NCBI GenBank assembly: GCA_004352715.1
Contig: SCFE01000018.1
Location: 1,647,298 to 1,711,297 of the forward strand
Source of the DNA: Hofstenia miamia
Taxonomy: Eukaryota; Xenacoelomorpha; Acoela
Direction of reading: 5' to 3'
Length of the DNA: 64,000 nt
The position numbers and the translations under genes are program-made. The notes under the pieces were generated by a model, which was not told the DNA's origin, did not search any database, and saw only the letters and a program-made list of their open reading frames with translations. This document shows positions 1-12,856 of this stretch, piece after piece; position 1 is the stretch's first letter, and each line of letters starts with the position of its first letter.

Positions 1-33
<33 letters not shown>

Positions 34-764
34 CATAATTTTTAAAATACACTTCTACCGAGGTCTGAGATGTGCAAAACATATTGTTTTGTTTTTAGGA
101 GTATTTTGGAAATAAAAAAAAATGGGAGAAATATTTTTTTCGAAAAACAATGTTTATTTTTTATTTAGGAAAAAAATTTTTAAGCAGCAACTCAATAGAT
201 ATTTTTTTACAGAATATATTTTGCATTTTTTGCATTTTGGGGTAACACAAAATTCGAATTTCTCCGACTAGTATTTACAACATTAGGTAGAAGATATTTG
301 TTTTAGATTATAGTAGGATTTGCTTAAATGTAAGTAATGTGCAGTCATACAGAACTATGTAGATGAATGTTTCTAGAATTTCTACCTTCGCCTTACATCA
401 TTTAAGCTGAATAATTATGTGAACAAAAATATATACATTATATATAATTGACTCCAAGCAGAAATACACATCAGTCAGAACAGTTAGCGAAGTATTCCAT
501 TCATAATTTCTTATAAATCCTTCTAACAGCAAACCAAGAAAAAATAATACCTCCTTTGAGAAAATTTCCTTTTGACTGAACATATTATGGATTTACTTCC
601 AAAATGTAAATGATCGTCATTCAATTTCATTATATGAGAGAGAGAGAGATATTTATTTCACCTTAATTGCAACCAAAAGGTTGAAAAATATAAGGTAATA
701 ACTATGAACTACCATTTACAAACATATATTTATATATATGTCTATATATGTTTATATATCTATC

Positions 765-1168
765 ATTTCCCATATGTAACCAAATTCATTGCTGCTATTT
801 GACTATAGACAAAACTTTTCTCCATTCTGGAAGTTCGATGAGGGAAGGAGTAATCACGAATGTTACGTAAATTATAATCTAAATTCCGTATGTTTGGCAC
901 AAAATGACTCAGTGGGTGATTTTCTTTGTTTTGGATTTTTTGCCAAAGTTTAGTACAGCATGAATTTCGTCGATCACTTAGAGATTGACACTTGCTGATA
1001 AGACATGCTGCTTCATATTTAAAATTTAGAATGCGTTCCAAATCCATTGATTGTTCTTTAGTTATTGCGTCGCTCCAAACGGGTGAACAGTACTCTAGAA
1101 TAGGGCGTATTAATGATGTGTAGATTTGGATTAGATGAGATGATGGAATATCAACCCTTTTAAGAATT
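765..1168 (-). pseudogene. CR1/jockey-like LINE, C-terminal reverse-transcriptase fragment
   Basis: The minus-strand translation runs from LIRPILEYCSPVWSDAIT through QSMDLERIL and NHPLSHFVPN to a stop near 765. The pattern 'RPILEY.SPVW ... LERIL ... NHPL..F.P' is typical of the thumb/C-terminal region of CR1- and jockey-like reverse transcriptases. It is cut by a 61-base gap at 1169-1229. The 30 bases after the gap (1230-1259) repeat 1085-1114, so the gap is suspect. Confidence 0.75.
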
Positions 1169-1254
1169 NNNNNNNNNNNNNNNNNNNNNNNNNNNNNNNN
1201 NNNNNNNNNNNNNNNNNNNNNNNNNNNNNGAACAGTACTCTAGAATAGGGCGTA

Positions 1255-1289
<35 letters not shown>

Positions 1290-2159
1290 TGTGGCGTCGA
1301 GCGGGCTTTAGGAGCCAATGGGTCTCGGCCCCGCTAGATATTCTTATATAATATGTCTAAAACTATAATTATATGACAAGATAATTCAAATTTCCATATA
1401 TTGAAGTGATTGAGCTTAATTATTATGTTGAATATATAGTTGTGCAGTAATTTAAAAATTGCTACGGACGTCTCAAACTCAATATCTATAGAGAAATGAC
1501 GGAGCTTGATTTAATAAATGTGTGGTTGTCTGGGAAAAGCGTGGAATTGTCGTAAAATATAAATTTTCTGATATTGCTAAAATCTGAAAATATAATTATT
1601 TCGCTATCAAAAACTTTTGAAATTTTGAAATAATCTCTTTTCATTCTATTTTTATGTGAGTTTAAAGTTTGTACATTGGAAAAATTAAAATTAGAGAAAA
1701 ACGCGTTTAAGGTTTAAATATCGAAAAATAGTTATTCTGAGATTTTGTATTTATTCGCAGGCTTGATTCAAGCAGCTCTACTATACAATATTGAAAAAGT
1801 ATACGTATATAAATGGTTCCTACTATGCAGTATTTAAAAAAAATAAAACGACCATAGCAAAAATAATTCAATAAAATGTTATATTTCACACTATAAATTT
1901 ATTCTTCCTAAAATGCAGAAATGTTTTAAGTTATAATCATCTGAAAACTAAATTAATTTATGCTATGTATTTCAAGAAAACGTTTATGCACATGATAGGT
2001 AAGGGAATAAACATTAACTTAGTGTAAAAAAACATAAATTCGTTATGTACTCAAATGTCATTTATTTTTACCTTTATTTCAAAAGTTAATTTTGTGACAA
2101 TTCCGCGCTTTTGCCAGACCACCACCCATTGCTATCTAAATTTTCTACGCATTCGATTA

Positions 2160-3660
2160 AATTGCCAATCAACAATTTTGAGAATTTATAAGTGTAAACG
2201 AAGAAAGAGAATATTTAGATAGTCAGTCATGCAGACCATCACCCCAGCTTACTTTGTTTTTTAATGCATTGCATTGTTTTTTATAAAGAGGACATTTAGA
2301 TGACATTGCAGTATGACCTACTGCGACAGATTGAATTTCATCTTTTGAATTTTTGCAACAAAACCACATGTAACTTCTTTACTGGACACTCGGAAGAGTT
2401 AGTTTCATTATATGAACATTCATTTTTCCAACGACTAAAAGCCAAGCATTTTGCGCAATATCGACGTTTAATAATATCATTGAGGCTAAAAACCTTATTG
2501 CCGTATCTTTAAAATTTTGCATCAAACAATTTTTTACAATTTTCTGCATATAGCTCTGAAGACTACAACATATTCTCCCGATTTACTTGGTAGCTATAGA
2601 GAAAATTTAGATTGTATTTGTTTAAAGATAAATTGTTATAGTATTGCATTAGATGTTCACTGAAAGTCTCCGCTGTTAGTTTTTCTATCTATGATGGAAT
2701 GTATGATAATTGTATCGTCGGATCATGTTTCCAAGGAAACTAAGATACAAAAGGACGGCTTTTCATTTGTTCATGAATTTCCTTAGGAGCAAATTCGTTG
2801 TTCTTGAATACCTTTGTGATTAAGTTTCTTGTAGAATTCACATGGGAAGATCTTACAACTATATCAGGCAAATTGTTTAAGTTGTTTTCAATACTTTTGA
2901 CATCATCTTTACTGAATTTTCTTTTATTAGATGAGACAATTACAGTTTGAGTACGTAAATTGGTTGTTCTTTTCATTAAGAAGTAGATTTGATGGAGCAG
3001 TTTTAACTATATCAGTATGGAATCGATTTTGGAATCGATTTGAATGATTTAGTTTATCATTCATCTTCATAATAATAGCACTTTTGCATTGATCAATATA
3101 ATTTAGTAAGTCTGTTGAAAAATCAACTTTTAATGCACTTTTCTCTTAATATATTGTTTGCAAACTACTATGTAATTTACCAATAGGTTCGAGTATTTGA
3201 TCCATTTCGATGAATAGTTCATTGGAGCAGTACTGCAGATCATTCAATATTCAAAGAGGAGGATAAATTGTTTTGTTAAAATCCAAAAACAGCAGCTTAA
3301 TTATTGAATTCAAATTCGAAACATCACTGTATGAAAAAGTGAAAATTAATTGCAAATGAAATAAATTAACCGTTAAAAAATATATTTCTGGATGTCCATG
3401 ACAAGGAATCTATTCAATAGATACACAAAGAAAACATGAGAAACACTATCTAGTGATGTTGCAAATTTCAAAAATAGCTATTTCAAAGGCGATGCAACTG
3501 TCAGCAACCCACTCCATTGTTATCTCCATGGCAGCTCTGCATAAAACTGTGAGTTGTGATCAACCGAAATGATGACATTAGGAGATGTCCAAATGGCATT
3601 CAAGAAGAAATGACCTCCTAAGAACTTCTATGCATTACTGTATGAAAACCTATTTAAAAT
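2160..3660 (-). pseudogene. LINE copy (same family as the 31.5 kb copy): 5' UTR and ORF1 fragment
   Basis: On the minus strand, 3660-3240 matches the 5' flank of the plus-strand LINE at 31.53-31.86 kb. 3230-2740 encodes ORF1 pieces including MKRTTNLRTQT, NNLPDIVVRSSHVNSTRN and NNEFAPKEIHE. 2520-2160 matches 32.55-32.9 kb. Stops and frame changes are frequent. No endonuclease or reverse transcriptase part is attached. Confidence 0.75.
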
Positions 3661-4008
3661 TTAAGTCAGTGTTCGAAGCGAAGCGGGTTGGGATGGACTT
3701 GAGAAAATGAAACAAGACCGGGCTTGGACCTAACAAATGCCCTTTCTGAAAAAAATATTTAAAGAACACGTATAAATAAATTTTTTAATATTATGATGTT
3801 CATTTCAATTTGCTAGTTGATTTGTTAAATAATAGATTTGACTATAAATACATACAGTTTATAATGAAATAATGAGATGTTCATATATTTAGACAATGAC
3901 CCTTTTATTTCATATATGTATATTGCGTGTATACGATAACTAATTGTATTTTTATTCAATGTACCAGTGATCCTTGTATATTCAACGATAACAAATCGAT
4001 GAATTCAG

Positions 4009-4188
4009 ATACAAATCAACAAGTGGGGACTATGCGATGGTGGCACATAATGGAGTTCTTCGTCTAGAGAAAGTAAGTACAGGCGAAGTAGAATGGAGCA
4101 TATACGACAAGGTTTTAACTGGCAAAAAATGAAATCCTTACTCAGCTTACAAGCTAAAAAAGGATGGAAATTTTGTTCTAAATCAAAT
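4009..4188 (+). pseudogene. Isolated exon 2 of a third bulb-type lectin copy
   Basis: The piece is bounded by an acceptor (TTCAG) and a donor (AAT|GTAAGT), like exon 2 of the other two copies. It is 180 rather than 165 bases, with an in-frame 15-base insertion encoding about VLTGK. It reads GDYAMVAHNGVLRLEKVSTG, and at 4130-4132 a TGA stands where the other copies have the Cys codon TGC. The mannose motif is changed to KDGNFVLNQ (last Tyr to Asn). No exon 1 or exon 3 is seen nearby, though a 1,000-base N run begins at 4902. It is probably a dead fragment. Confidence 0.7.
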
Positions 4189-4901
4189 GTAAGTTATTCT
4201 ACTTTAAAAAAATCCAATGATTGAAAATTAGGATTATGAATAAAATAATGATTCAGTTAGATTTAAGTATAGGAAATACAAATATTTTGATAAATTGTGT
4301 TTTTGTGATACTTCGGCACTAGAGATTTGCATGACCTCAAATTTTTTGGTCAGGGCCTCGCATAGTCCACTTCGGTGTTGAATTATTGTTGTTTTACCGT
4401 TGGAATTAAATATGCTAAAATTGGGCATACATTAAGTAGTATGTTGGCATAATTTAGCTTAGCAACTATAGAGATGGAGCTGCTTAAGCCCGTTCTTAGA
4501 ATGTCAGAAAAACAACATCAAGTTTTAAATGAACAGATAAAAAAAAATGTATTTTATTCAATATTATCATTTTTAAATTTCAACATTTCCTCCAAAAAAT
4601 TTGAATGCAAACAATCCAATTTCTTAGAAATAGAAAAAGCTAGAAAATCAGGTAACAGTGTAAATGAAAAGAGTAGTAAAGAATAGCAGGGTTGTGTATA
4701 TACGGGTTTCTAATAATAATCATTTTTCAATGACTTTTTACACTTTTCTATTGATTTTGATAAGAAAAAAGTCGTTTTTTAGAAATTCTGGATTTTACAG
4801 CCATGGGTCAAAAAAACTGCGGCCATACTTGTATTTTAAATTATACAATTATACCCCCCTTTTTAACTATGTACCAATATGTTTTTAATCAATTTTTTAC
4901 A

Positions 4902-5901
4902 NNNNNNNNNNNNNNNNNNNNNNNNNNNNNNNNNNNNNNNNNNNNNNNNNNNNNNNNNNNNNNNNNNNNNNNNNNNNNNNNNNNNNNNNNNNNNNNNNNN
5001 NNNNNNNNNNNNNNNNNNNNNNNNNNNNNNNNNNNNNNNNNNNNNNNNNNNNNNNNNNNNNNNNNNNNNNNNNNNNNNNNNNNNNNNNNNNNNNNNNNNN
5101 NNNNNNNNNNNNNNNNNNNNNNNNNNNNNNNNNNNNNNNNNNNNNNNNNNNNNNNNNNNNNNNNNNNNNNNNNNNNNNNNNNNNNNNNNNNNNNNNNNNN
5201 NNNNNNNNNNNNNNNNNNNNNNNNNNNNNNNNNNNNNNNNNNNNNNNNNNNNNNNNNNNNNNNNNNNNNNNNNNNNNNNNNNNNNNNNNNNNNNNNNNNN
5301 NNNNNNNNNNNNNNNNNNNNNNNNNNNNNNNNNNNNNNNNNNNNNNNNNNNNNNNNNNNNNNNNNNNNNNNNNNNNNNNNNNNNNNNNNNNNNNNNNNNN
5401 NNNNNNNNNNNNNNNNNNNNNNNNNNNNNNNNNNNNNNNNNNNNNNNNNNNNNNNNNNNNNNNNNNNNNNNNNNNNNNNNNNNNNNNNNNNNNNNNNNNN
5501 NNNNNNNNNNNNNNNNNNNNNNNNNNNNNNNNNNNNNNNNNNNNNNNNNNNNNNNNNNNNNNNNNNNNNNNNNNNNNNNNNNNNNNNNNNNNNNNNNNNN
5601 NNNNNNNNNNNNNNNNNNNNNNNNNNNNNNNNNNNNNNNNNNNNNNNNNNNNNNNNNNNNNNNNNNNNNNNNNNNNNNNNNNNNNNNNNNNNNNNNNNNN
5701 NNNNNNNNNNNNNNNNNNNNNNNNNNNNNNNNNNNNNNNNNNNNNNNNNNNNNNNNNNNNNNNNNNNNNNNNNNNNNNNNNNNNNNNNNNNNNNNNNNNN
5801 NNNNNNNNNNNNNNNNNNNNNNNNNNNNNNNNNNNNNNNNNNNNNNNNNNNNNNNNNNNNNNNNNNNNNNNNNNNNNNNNNNNNNNNNNNNNNNNNNNNN
5901 N
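4902..5901. other. 1,000-base N run ending in (TA)n
   Basis: A round-number gap of unknown true size at a TA microsatellite. Other N runs are 1169-1229, 19664-19761, 23657, 48521-49028, 56052 and 62972-63145; those at 19.7, 48.5 and 63.0 kb are flanked by TA repeats on both sides. Confidence 0.95.
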
Positions 5902-6174
5902 TATATATATATATATATATTGCATTAATTATAAAATGAGAAACAGTTGAAGGTTACAATGAAAGAACCAATATAAATGTAAGTATATGTGTTAACTGAA
6001 TGCTAAACAATAATATTGGTAAAGTTTAAATTTATTAAAATGTATTTCTCTACTAAATATTTCATATGCAAGCTGGCGGGAAGTATCAGCTTAAAATACA
6101 TATAGAACAAAGTATATGAAATTGGATTACACATGATCTTAAAAAAAAAGAAAATTATTGGAGCATATGCGTTC

Positions 6175-7130
6175 CATTGACAAGATATGCGCATTCTTAG
6201 AAGTAAGGAAGTAAGCTACCTTAATTTCAATGTAGTGAGATATGAATTCTATGAGTAATCGGCTTTTTGTATAGCTAGAGTTAATTTTCGTCAAGGGATG
6301 AATTTTTTGTTATAAACGTCATTGGCAAAGCATCAAAAAATAATTGTAGTTTTATACTTTTAGAAGGGCTATTTTCCATGCTGTATAAATAAACCATATT
6401 TTTAAATAGGTTTTCATACAGTAATGCATAGAAGTTCTTAGGAGATCATTTCTTCTTGAATGCCATTTCGAAATCCCTTAATGTCCTTTGCTCCAAAATA
6501 TTTAATTTTTAATGATTTTTTCTTATTGAGTTATGTAATTGTGTTTTTCATTCATAGTAATGACAAATGCCAGTAGTAATTAAGCGTTCGAATCAGAGTG
6601 GGAAACGTGTCAACCTGACTTGATTCGCGTATCGAATTGTAGGTCACTCTTAGACTGGTCGGATCGTGTCGAGTGTCATTTAAATCGTTTAAAATGATAC
6701 TTGTATGCTACAACATATTTCTTGTGTATTATACTAACAATATTTCATTGATCGGGTCGGGTCACGAATCGGTGTTAGACAAGCTGGGTCGGATAAATGT
6801 CTTTGCTAGTCAGTCTGGGTTGAATGACAAAAAATGTGGGTCTCCATGTATGTAACAATAATACTTCTGCATGTTTACACGAAGTAGAGCAGAGTTGTAA
6901 ATGTGTCGTAAATATGTATCTGACCATACCCGATCCAATCCATATAACATTAACATTTTGAAGCAACTCGAGCATGGCCTTATATAGAATGTGTAAAAAA
7001 TTAATTTTTACTAAATTTTTCAATGGTTTTTAGAAACATGAGATTCTCAACAGTTTCTAGTTATAATCTATTTCCTAGCTTTATGATGGTGAAGCTCATT
7101 TTCCGATAAGGTTTTACATTGAAAATATAC
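6175..7130. repeat. Dispersed repeat, copy 1 (second copy at 30.87-31.48 kb)
   Basis: The blocks GCATTCTTAGAAGTAAGGAAG, GCGTTCGAA-CAGAGTGGGAAACG, TTAGACTGGTCG-ATCGTG and GATCGGGTCGGGTCACGAATC occur in the same order and strand at 30870-31480. Copy 1 has about 350 extra bases near its start. No coding potential is convincing; overlapping open frames on both strands are not conserved between the copies. Confidence 0.7.
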
Positions 7131-7890
7131 TCTATCCATTAATATAAGTATACTTTTGTCAATATTGTATAGTAGGGCTGTCTGAATCAAGTCTGCGAAT
7201 AAATACAAAATCTCAGAATAACTATTTTTCACTAGTCAAACGTTAAACGCGTTTTTCTCTAATTTTAACTTTTCAAATGTACAAACTCTAAACTCACATA
7301 AAAATTGGAATGGAAAGAAATAAATTCAAAATTTCAAAAGATTTTAATAGCGAAATGATTATATTTTCAGATTTTAGCAATATCAGAAAATTTATATTTT
7401 GCGACAATTCCGCGCTCTTCCCAAACAATTATGTCTAATGTATATATTTTTGTTCACATAATTATTCAGCTTAAATGATGTAAGACAAAGGTAGAAATTC
7501 TAGAAACATTCATCTACATAGTTCTGTATGACAACACATTACTTACATTTAAGCAAATCCTACAATAATTACAACCTGGATATTTGCAGTAATATAAACA
7601 AAATAAGGCTTTAATATAAAAAAAATATCTTCTACCTAATGTTGTAAATACTAGTTGGATAAATTTGAATTTTATGTTACCCCAAAATGCAAAAATGCAA
7701 AATATATTCTGTAAAAAAACATCTGAGTTACTGCTTAAAATTTTTTTTCCTAATTAAACAATAAACATTATTTTTCGAAAAAAATATAACTTTTATTTTT
7801 TTATATTTCCAAAATATTCTTAAAAACAAAACAATATGTTTCGCACATCTCAGACCTCGGTAGAAATGTATTTTAGAAATTATGAAATAT

Positions 7891-7939
<49 letters not shown>

Positions 7940-7954
7940 CGACATAGTAATTAT

Positions 7955-8535
7955 TTATTTGTGCAAATCTTGGTAAATAAAGTCAACCTTTGTGGATTGC
8001 TAAGATTTTGAAAGACAATTATTTCTGTATATTATATAAAGAGTATGAGACCTCCATAGAAAAGTTATAGAATCAATAATGTCAATTTTTAAGGTGTTGG
8101 GTCAATAAGGTCAAATTTATAAAATAAGGCATATTTTCCTTAAAATATTTTAATTTCGATTCAGACATATTTAGCACTTTTCCTGAAGCCGTTTCATCAA
8201 CTACCATCAAAGTCAACATGTTGCCAAAAGTTTAAAAGAATGGCAGAGACTCACGTTGCAATTTATAAACAAAAATGATGTTGTATAAACTTATTAAGTT
8301 GTATTGTTTGCAGTGAAAATATGATAATTTCGATGTTTATTAATCTTTATTTAGTATTTCGATTCTCGAGAGTTTACGAAGGGTGCTCATGGTGAAAGTA
8401 TATTGACAGCAAAAAATGCAACAATCAATCAATTGAACTCTCATAATAATTTGAAATATACATGTATATTTAAAACTAATATATTTACTTAGTAATTATT
8501 GATAAAATACAATTATTTTTTTTACGTGGCTATTA

Positions 8536-8579
<44 letters not shown>

Positions 8580-9100
8580 CAGGTTCTCCATAGCATATAT
8601 TATTAATATCTTTGCCGATTTATTTAGATGTGCAATAGCTACCTGTACATTTTGTGAAGATTTTTCATTAGTAAATTTATATGTGCAAATCTTGCGCTAA
8701 GATTTTGAAAACAATTATTTGTATATTATTTAAAGAGTATGAGACCTCCATGGAAAAGTTTTAGAATCGATAGTCAATTTTTAAGGTGTTGGGTCAATAA
8801 GGTCAAATTTATAAAATTAGGCATATTTTCCTTGAAATATTTTAATTTCGATTGAGACATATTTAGCACTTTTCCTGAAGCCATTTCATCAACTACCATC
8901 AAAGTCAACATGTTGCCAAAAGTTTAAAAAAAATGGCAGGGGCGCTCTTTAAAAATTTACGTAAACTCTACCTGCAAAATAAAATTTTCTGATGAAAGTT
9001 ATGTTGCAGGTACTCAGTATGTTGTGGTGTTGGCAGCGAAAATATGATAATTTCGATGTTTATTAGTCTTTATTTAGTATTTTGTTTCTGTTAAATTGAT
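7955..9100. repeat. Tandem duplication, two units about 720 bases apart
   Basis: Unit 1 (about 7958-8400) and unit 2 (about 8682-9095) share long blocks such as GAGTATGAGACCTCCAT, AAGGTGTTGGGTCAATAAGG and CATCAACTACCATCAAAGTC in the same order. A (TA)n tract follows each unit (8538-8577, 9107-9139). No open frame spans the units. They could be remnants of one noncoding element inserted next to TA repeats, or a local tandem duplication. Confidence 0.75.
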
Positions 9101-9101
9101 A

Positions 9102-9139
<38 letters not shown>

Positions 9140-9144
<5 letters not shown>

Positions 9145-11640
9145 TTCATCTATGCATCACTTAGAATATTTTGACCTCTCCCCTCCTTAATTCAACATTG
9201 CTTTTTTTATTCAAATGTTTAAATACAATGTACAGTAAAATTTTATTTTAAATTTTTGTAAATTCGCAACTTCACTATAAAGTTTATTTTTTCGAACTTT
9301 GTGTCAATTTTTCTGCAGGTTTTAGGTCAATAATGATTTGCACTAATAACTATATATGTTTAAACTGAATTTCAAAGTTTTTTCTAAGAATGATAACAAA
9401 TATATTTATATTGAAAAATTTGTTCAAATTTTAAAATATCAAAATAATTTAGCAAATTATAGTAAAAAATTAAAAAAATAAAAAAATAAATAAAGAGCTT
9501 CATATTATTGACAATAATGCAGAGTATGATATATTTCAATTTTTGTTACAATAAGGCTATTTGTTAGATTTTTACCCATCCCATAATAAACAAAAATAGT
9601 ATATCTTTAATTTCCATTAGCAATTACTTGAAAAATAAAATATATAAACATTGATGTTTTCTTCAAGATGCTTTAAACAGGTTTTTCTCCTCGCAGGTTA
9701 GAGCACTTGCTTAAAATAGTCCAAGCCTGTTGGAAATTTATATAAATTACTTTAGCCCTAATCCTACTAGGATAGTTTTCAGAAATAATATTAAAAGGCT
9801 TATAACTTACGAACTAATGAAGATATTTAAAATACTTAAACACCAAAAAATAGAGAATTGTCTTCTCCTTCTTTTTTAAGCTTTCACTATTCTGCCAAAG
9901 TTGGAGGTTTTTATATTAAAGTTATCTATGAATCGGGTTGGCTAACTTTAAATAAAAATTATTAGTCATAATTGTTTTAGCAGAAAACCTAAGCGTTAGT
10001 AATTTAAATAATATTGAAGATTTACATACAATTATGAGTTGTGACTAACTAAAATAATGCAATTTTTACACGAGTTGCAAAGATCAATAAACACGGCTTT
10101 GCAATAAATAATTGAAACTGCATTGAATGCAGTTTTTCACGTGGAACCTGCTGCAATAGAAAGAAAGGTGTTTGTTACTAGACCATCCTCACCATTGAAA
10201 AACTAGGAAGTAGATTATACAGTCATTTGCAAAAGTTTAAGACCAGATGCATATTTTTAACATTTTGAAAGCTTTGATATTTGTCTCATTTAGATTTTCT
10301 ATAAAAACACACATTTCAGCCTGAACTTCTTATAATCATTGTTGAGCATCAGCAAGGATTTCATGTGTGTTTGTTATCTTGAACTTCTATGCAAAAATAT
10401 GGCCACAACATAAAAGCTGTTGGTTTTAATTTTTTGCAAATAAGTGTAGTTCTAAATTGTTGAGAAACAAAAATCAATGGAACAATTAATAAAACCTCAT
10501 CGTTTACATATGATAGTTCAGTGTTTGGTCCGAATATTAATTTTATATGTGTCGGATCTGGTCAAATTTTTTCGTTCCGTTTACAATTCACTCGAATACT
10601 GTGATTCTTAGTAAATAATTTACATTAGTCGATAATTTTTGTTAAGTGAAGTATCTTATGAAGAACAGGGTTTTTAAAATTCAAATTATATTTCATGGCA
10701 GTTTTAAAATACAAAAATTTTTTCCAATTTTATAAATATATTCAATTTAGTCAGTAATGCTAGTTTTAAAACTTTGGCTGCTGTACTCAAAATCATTTAC
10801 TCCAATGCAATCGGCTGGATATTTCTTCGAAGGTTGGTTGAAATCAAGTTAGTTAATAAAAAGTTTCTAGAACATTAACATTTATGTAACACATTCTTAG
10901 CATCGCAATAATTTTTAAAAACAGTCATTTAGAGAGAATTTCTTCACAATAATGAATTTCAACCAATAATCGTATGATGAACTTAATGTCAGCAGTAAAA
11001 TCAACGTTGATTATGAACTTAGTAGGAATTGGGAATACTTTGTAATTGCTGAAGATGAAATCAATTCATTTCAATTGATATTTCAGTAAAGCAATGCATT
11101 GTTCACCATTGAAACAAGTCTTGAGCATTTCTGAGTCATGACTAAGCAATTATTAATGATGCTGGCCATAAACATTCTCAACCAACAAAAGCCTACAAGT
11201 TAAATTTCAGTCTACATGTGATATAGTGTGGGGATCTTCACTAGAGAGTGACAGTGGGTATCCGATTTCGGGCTTTGGTTCGTTCTAGTACAAAACATAG
11301 GTTGATTAATACAAAAGATACGAATGTTATTCAGCACTCCATTTGTAAAATATCTAAGACATTAAGTAATAACGAATTAATGGCAATGTTAACACTCTGA
11401 GTAAATGATCCAAAACGTGAGTATTGCGATTCAAAATCTACGTTCGGGTACTTAATATTTTGATCAAGTGGGGTAGGGTCGTGACGGGTCTATAATAAGC
11501 TTATACTGTAACTCACTAATCCCCAAATCTATGGCAAACCAGAGCAGTAAGTATGTTTTCTTACAATCTGAAGCAATAGTAAATTTCTTACATCAAACCA
11601 TATCTCAAGATTTAAATGTGGATTTGTACACAAACTGAAC
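9140..11640. other. AT-rich intergenic stretch, only a MITE recognised
   Basis: Apart from the Tc1-like MITE at 10220-10446, I see no coding frame over about 60 residues and no RNA gene. 11241-11262 (CTAGAGAGTGACAGTGGGTA and on) matches the complement of 57412-57455, so it is one end of a dispersed element whose other end I could not place. Confidence 0.6.
10220..10446. mobile_element. Small Tc1-like MITE, 227 bases
   Basis: The left end, CAGTCATTTGCAAAAG at 10220, and the right end, reading inward CACTTATTTGCAAAAA from 10446, are imperfect inverted repeats flanked by TA on both sides (10218-10219, 10447-10448). TA target duplications and the 'TTTGCAAAAGT' end are usual for Tc1-like elements. 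The inside has no coding frame. Confidence 0.6.
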
Positions 11641-11781
11641 TGTGAAAAATGTAGAATTAATTTTAATGAAAATTAATATTTATAGAAAGCTTGTATATTT
11701 ATTTACATATTCAAAAGAAACATAATAATAATACATAATTCATTATAGTACTAAAAACCATTGTTTATCCAGAAAAACGAT

Positions 11782-12856
11782 TTAGTAAATTTTCCCATAA
11801 AGATTATTCCAGCGAGTCCAACCACTGTCCTTATCTATGAGATGTATCATTGCAGGCCTTCCATCTGAGGGATCTGTTACACATAGGATATTGTTTGTTC
11901 CAGCTGTATCAGTGTGCCATATAGCTCCATGTCCCCTAATTACAATACATATTAGAATTTGCAGTAACTACGCAATGGGGAAAAAATATATATCTTAACA
12001 TCAAATTATTCAATATTACCATTTACATTTTTAATAACAGAATTGAACAATGAGTTTGGACACCCTTAGTGTAGTTTTAACAGAGCAGAGTTTTGACTAT
12101 TTCAAATAGACTAGTACGAAATGCATTAGATAGATATATCTAAGCTCAAACACAATGTCTCCAATTTTACAAATATCAAATTCTACAGTAGATGCATAAG
12201 TTAAGATATTTATGTACACTTAATCTATATATTTTCAAAAATATTGCATCTCAACTATGTTTGCCTTAAAAGAAATTGAGCCATATTAATACAGACTAAG
12301 TTAACTAAGCGGGTTTAAACTATAGTTTATTTTGAACATCATTGTAACCATATTAATATAAATGATGGCATGCAAGAGATACTTCAGTCGTGTTATTTAA
12401 TGTTTCTATTTCTGCTTAGGAAAACTTACACTTGATACAAGACGAAGTTGCCGTCACCTTGAAGTTTATATGCTGAATATGGATTGCAGGTTTTGTCATT
12501 TGTGCTCCAGACGGCTTGTCCTCTGCTTACCTTCTCTATGCGTAGTGCGCCATTATGAGCAACCATAGCATATTTACCGTTTGGTGATTTGTATCTAAAC
12601 ATAAGATATTTAATTATAAAAATATCTTTTCTTTACACAACAATCCACATTGATGTCGTAAATAGAACTATCATGTAATCTGCTCTACTTACTGTATCGG
12701 TTTGGCTTTGGGGTTGTTGTAAAATGCTAAATAAATGTTATCTCCGCCAAGTTCTTCATTCAAAAATTGTGTTGGGTGCATGCATGAAGTCTTACTGTCC
12801 CACAATCCGTGGCATTTAAGTAGGAATACAGCAAATAAAACAAACTTTGTCAACAT
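11782..12856 (-). CDS. Secreted bulb-type (B-type mannose-binding) lectin, three exons
   Basis: Exons 12856-12693, 12594-12430 and 11935-11782 join in phase to a 160-residue protein ending in TAA. Residues 1-17 look like a signal peptide (MLTKFVLFAVFLLKCHG). The rest is one B-lectin domain. Residues 100-108 (QGDGNFVLY) match the mannose-binding consensus QxDxNxVxY exactly; the other two expected sites are degenerate (around GGDNIYLAFY and NGALRIEKV). GHGAIWHTDTAG is a typical later strand. Bulb-type lectins bind mannose glycans; secreted animal forms occur in mucus and innate defence, which is the likely but unproven role. A 5' noncoding exon ends at donor 13075 and the coding exon starts at acceptor 12867. 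An AATAAA signal lies at 11703-11698. Similar copies lie at 19.1 and 4.0 kb. Confidence 0.9.

Larger units (their letters stand above)
1..7935. repeat. Eroded large inverted repeat (palindrome) with (TA)n at both ends
   Basis: Three pairs of arms match in inverted orientation: about 32-445 with 7440-7895, about 1530-1810 with 7150-7425, and about 3590-3670 with 6395-6475. The left arm is interrupted at 445-1530 by a CR1-like LINE fragment and a gap. Both outer ends abut (TA)n tracts. The spacing suggests one long palindrome or long-armed foldback element later broken by insertions. No transposase belonging to it is recognisable. Arm identity looks high near the ends (the CAGACCTCGG / CCGAGGTCTG stretch) and lower inside. 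Confidence 0.65.

Noticed and set aside
763-1047. Independent 94-residue minus-strand gene
   Set aside because: It is the tail of a CR1-like reverse transcriptase whose frame continues upstream to the gap.
1288-1345. GC-rich patch as a possible tRNA or SINE promoter
   Set aside because: No cloverleaf and no convincing A and B boxes; it sits between a TA tract and AT-rich DNA and may be a transposon end.
4803-5939. Long open frames across N runs (also at 19.6, 40.1-41.2, 48.4-49.1 and 62.8-63.3 kb)
   Set aside because: They are open only because N's cannot encode stops; the readable parts are TA-repeat (Tyr-Ile) translations or parts of the LINE.
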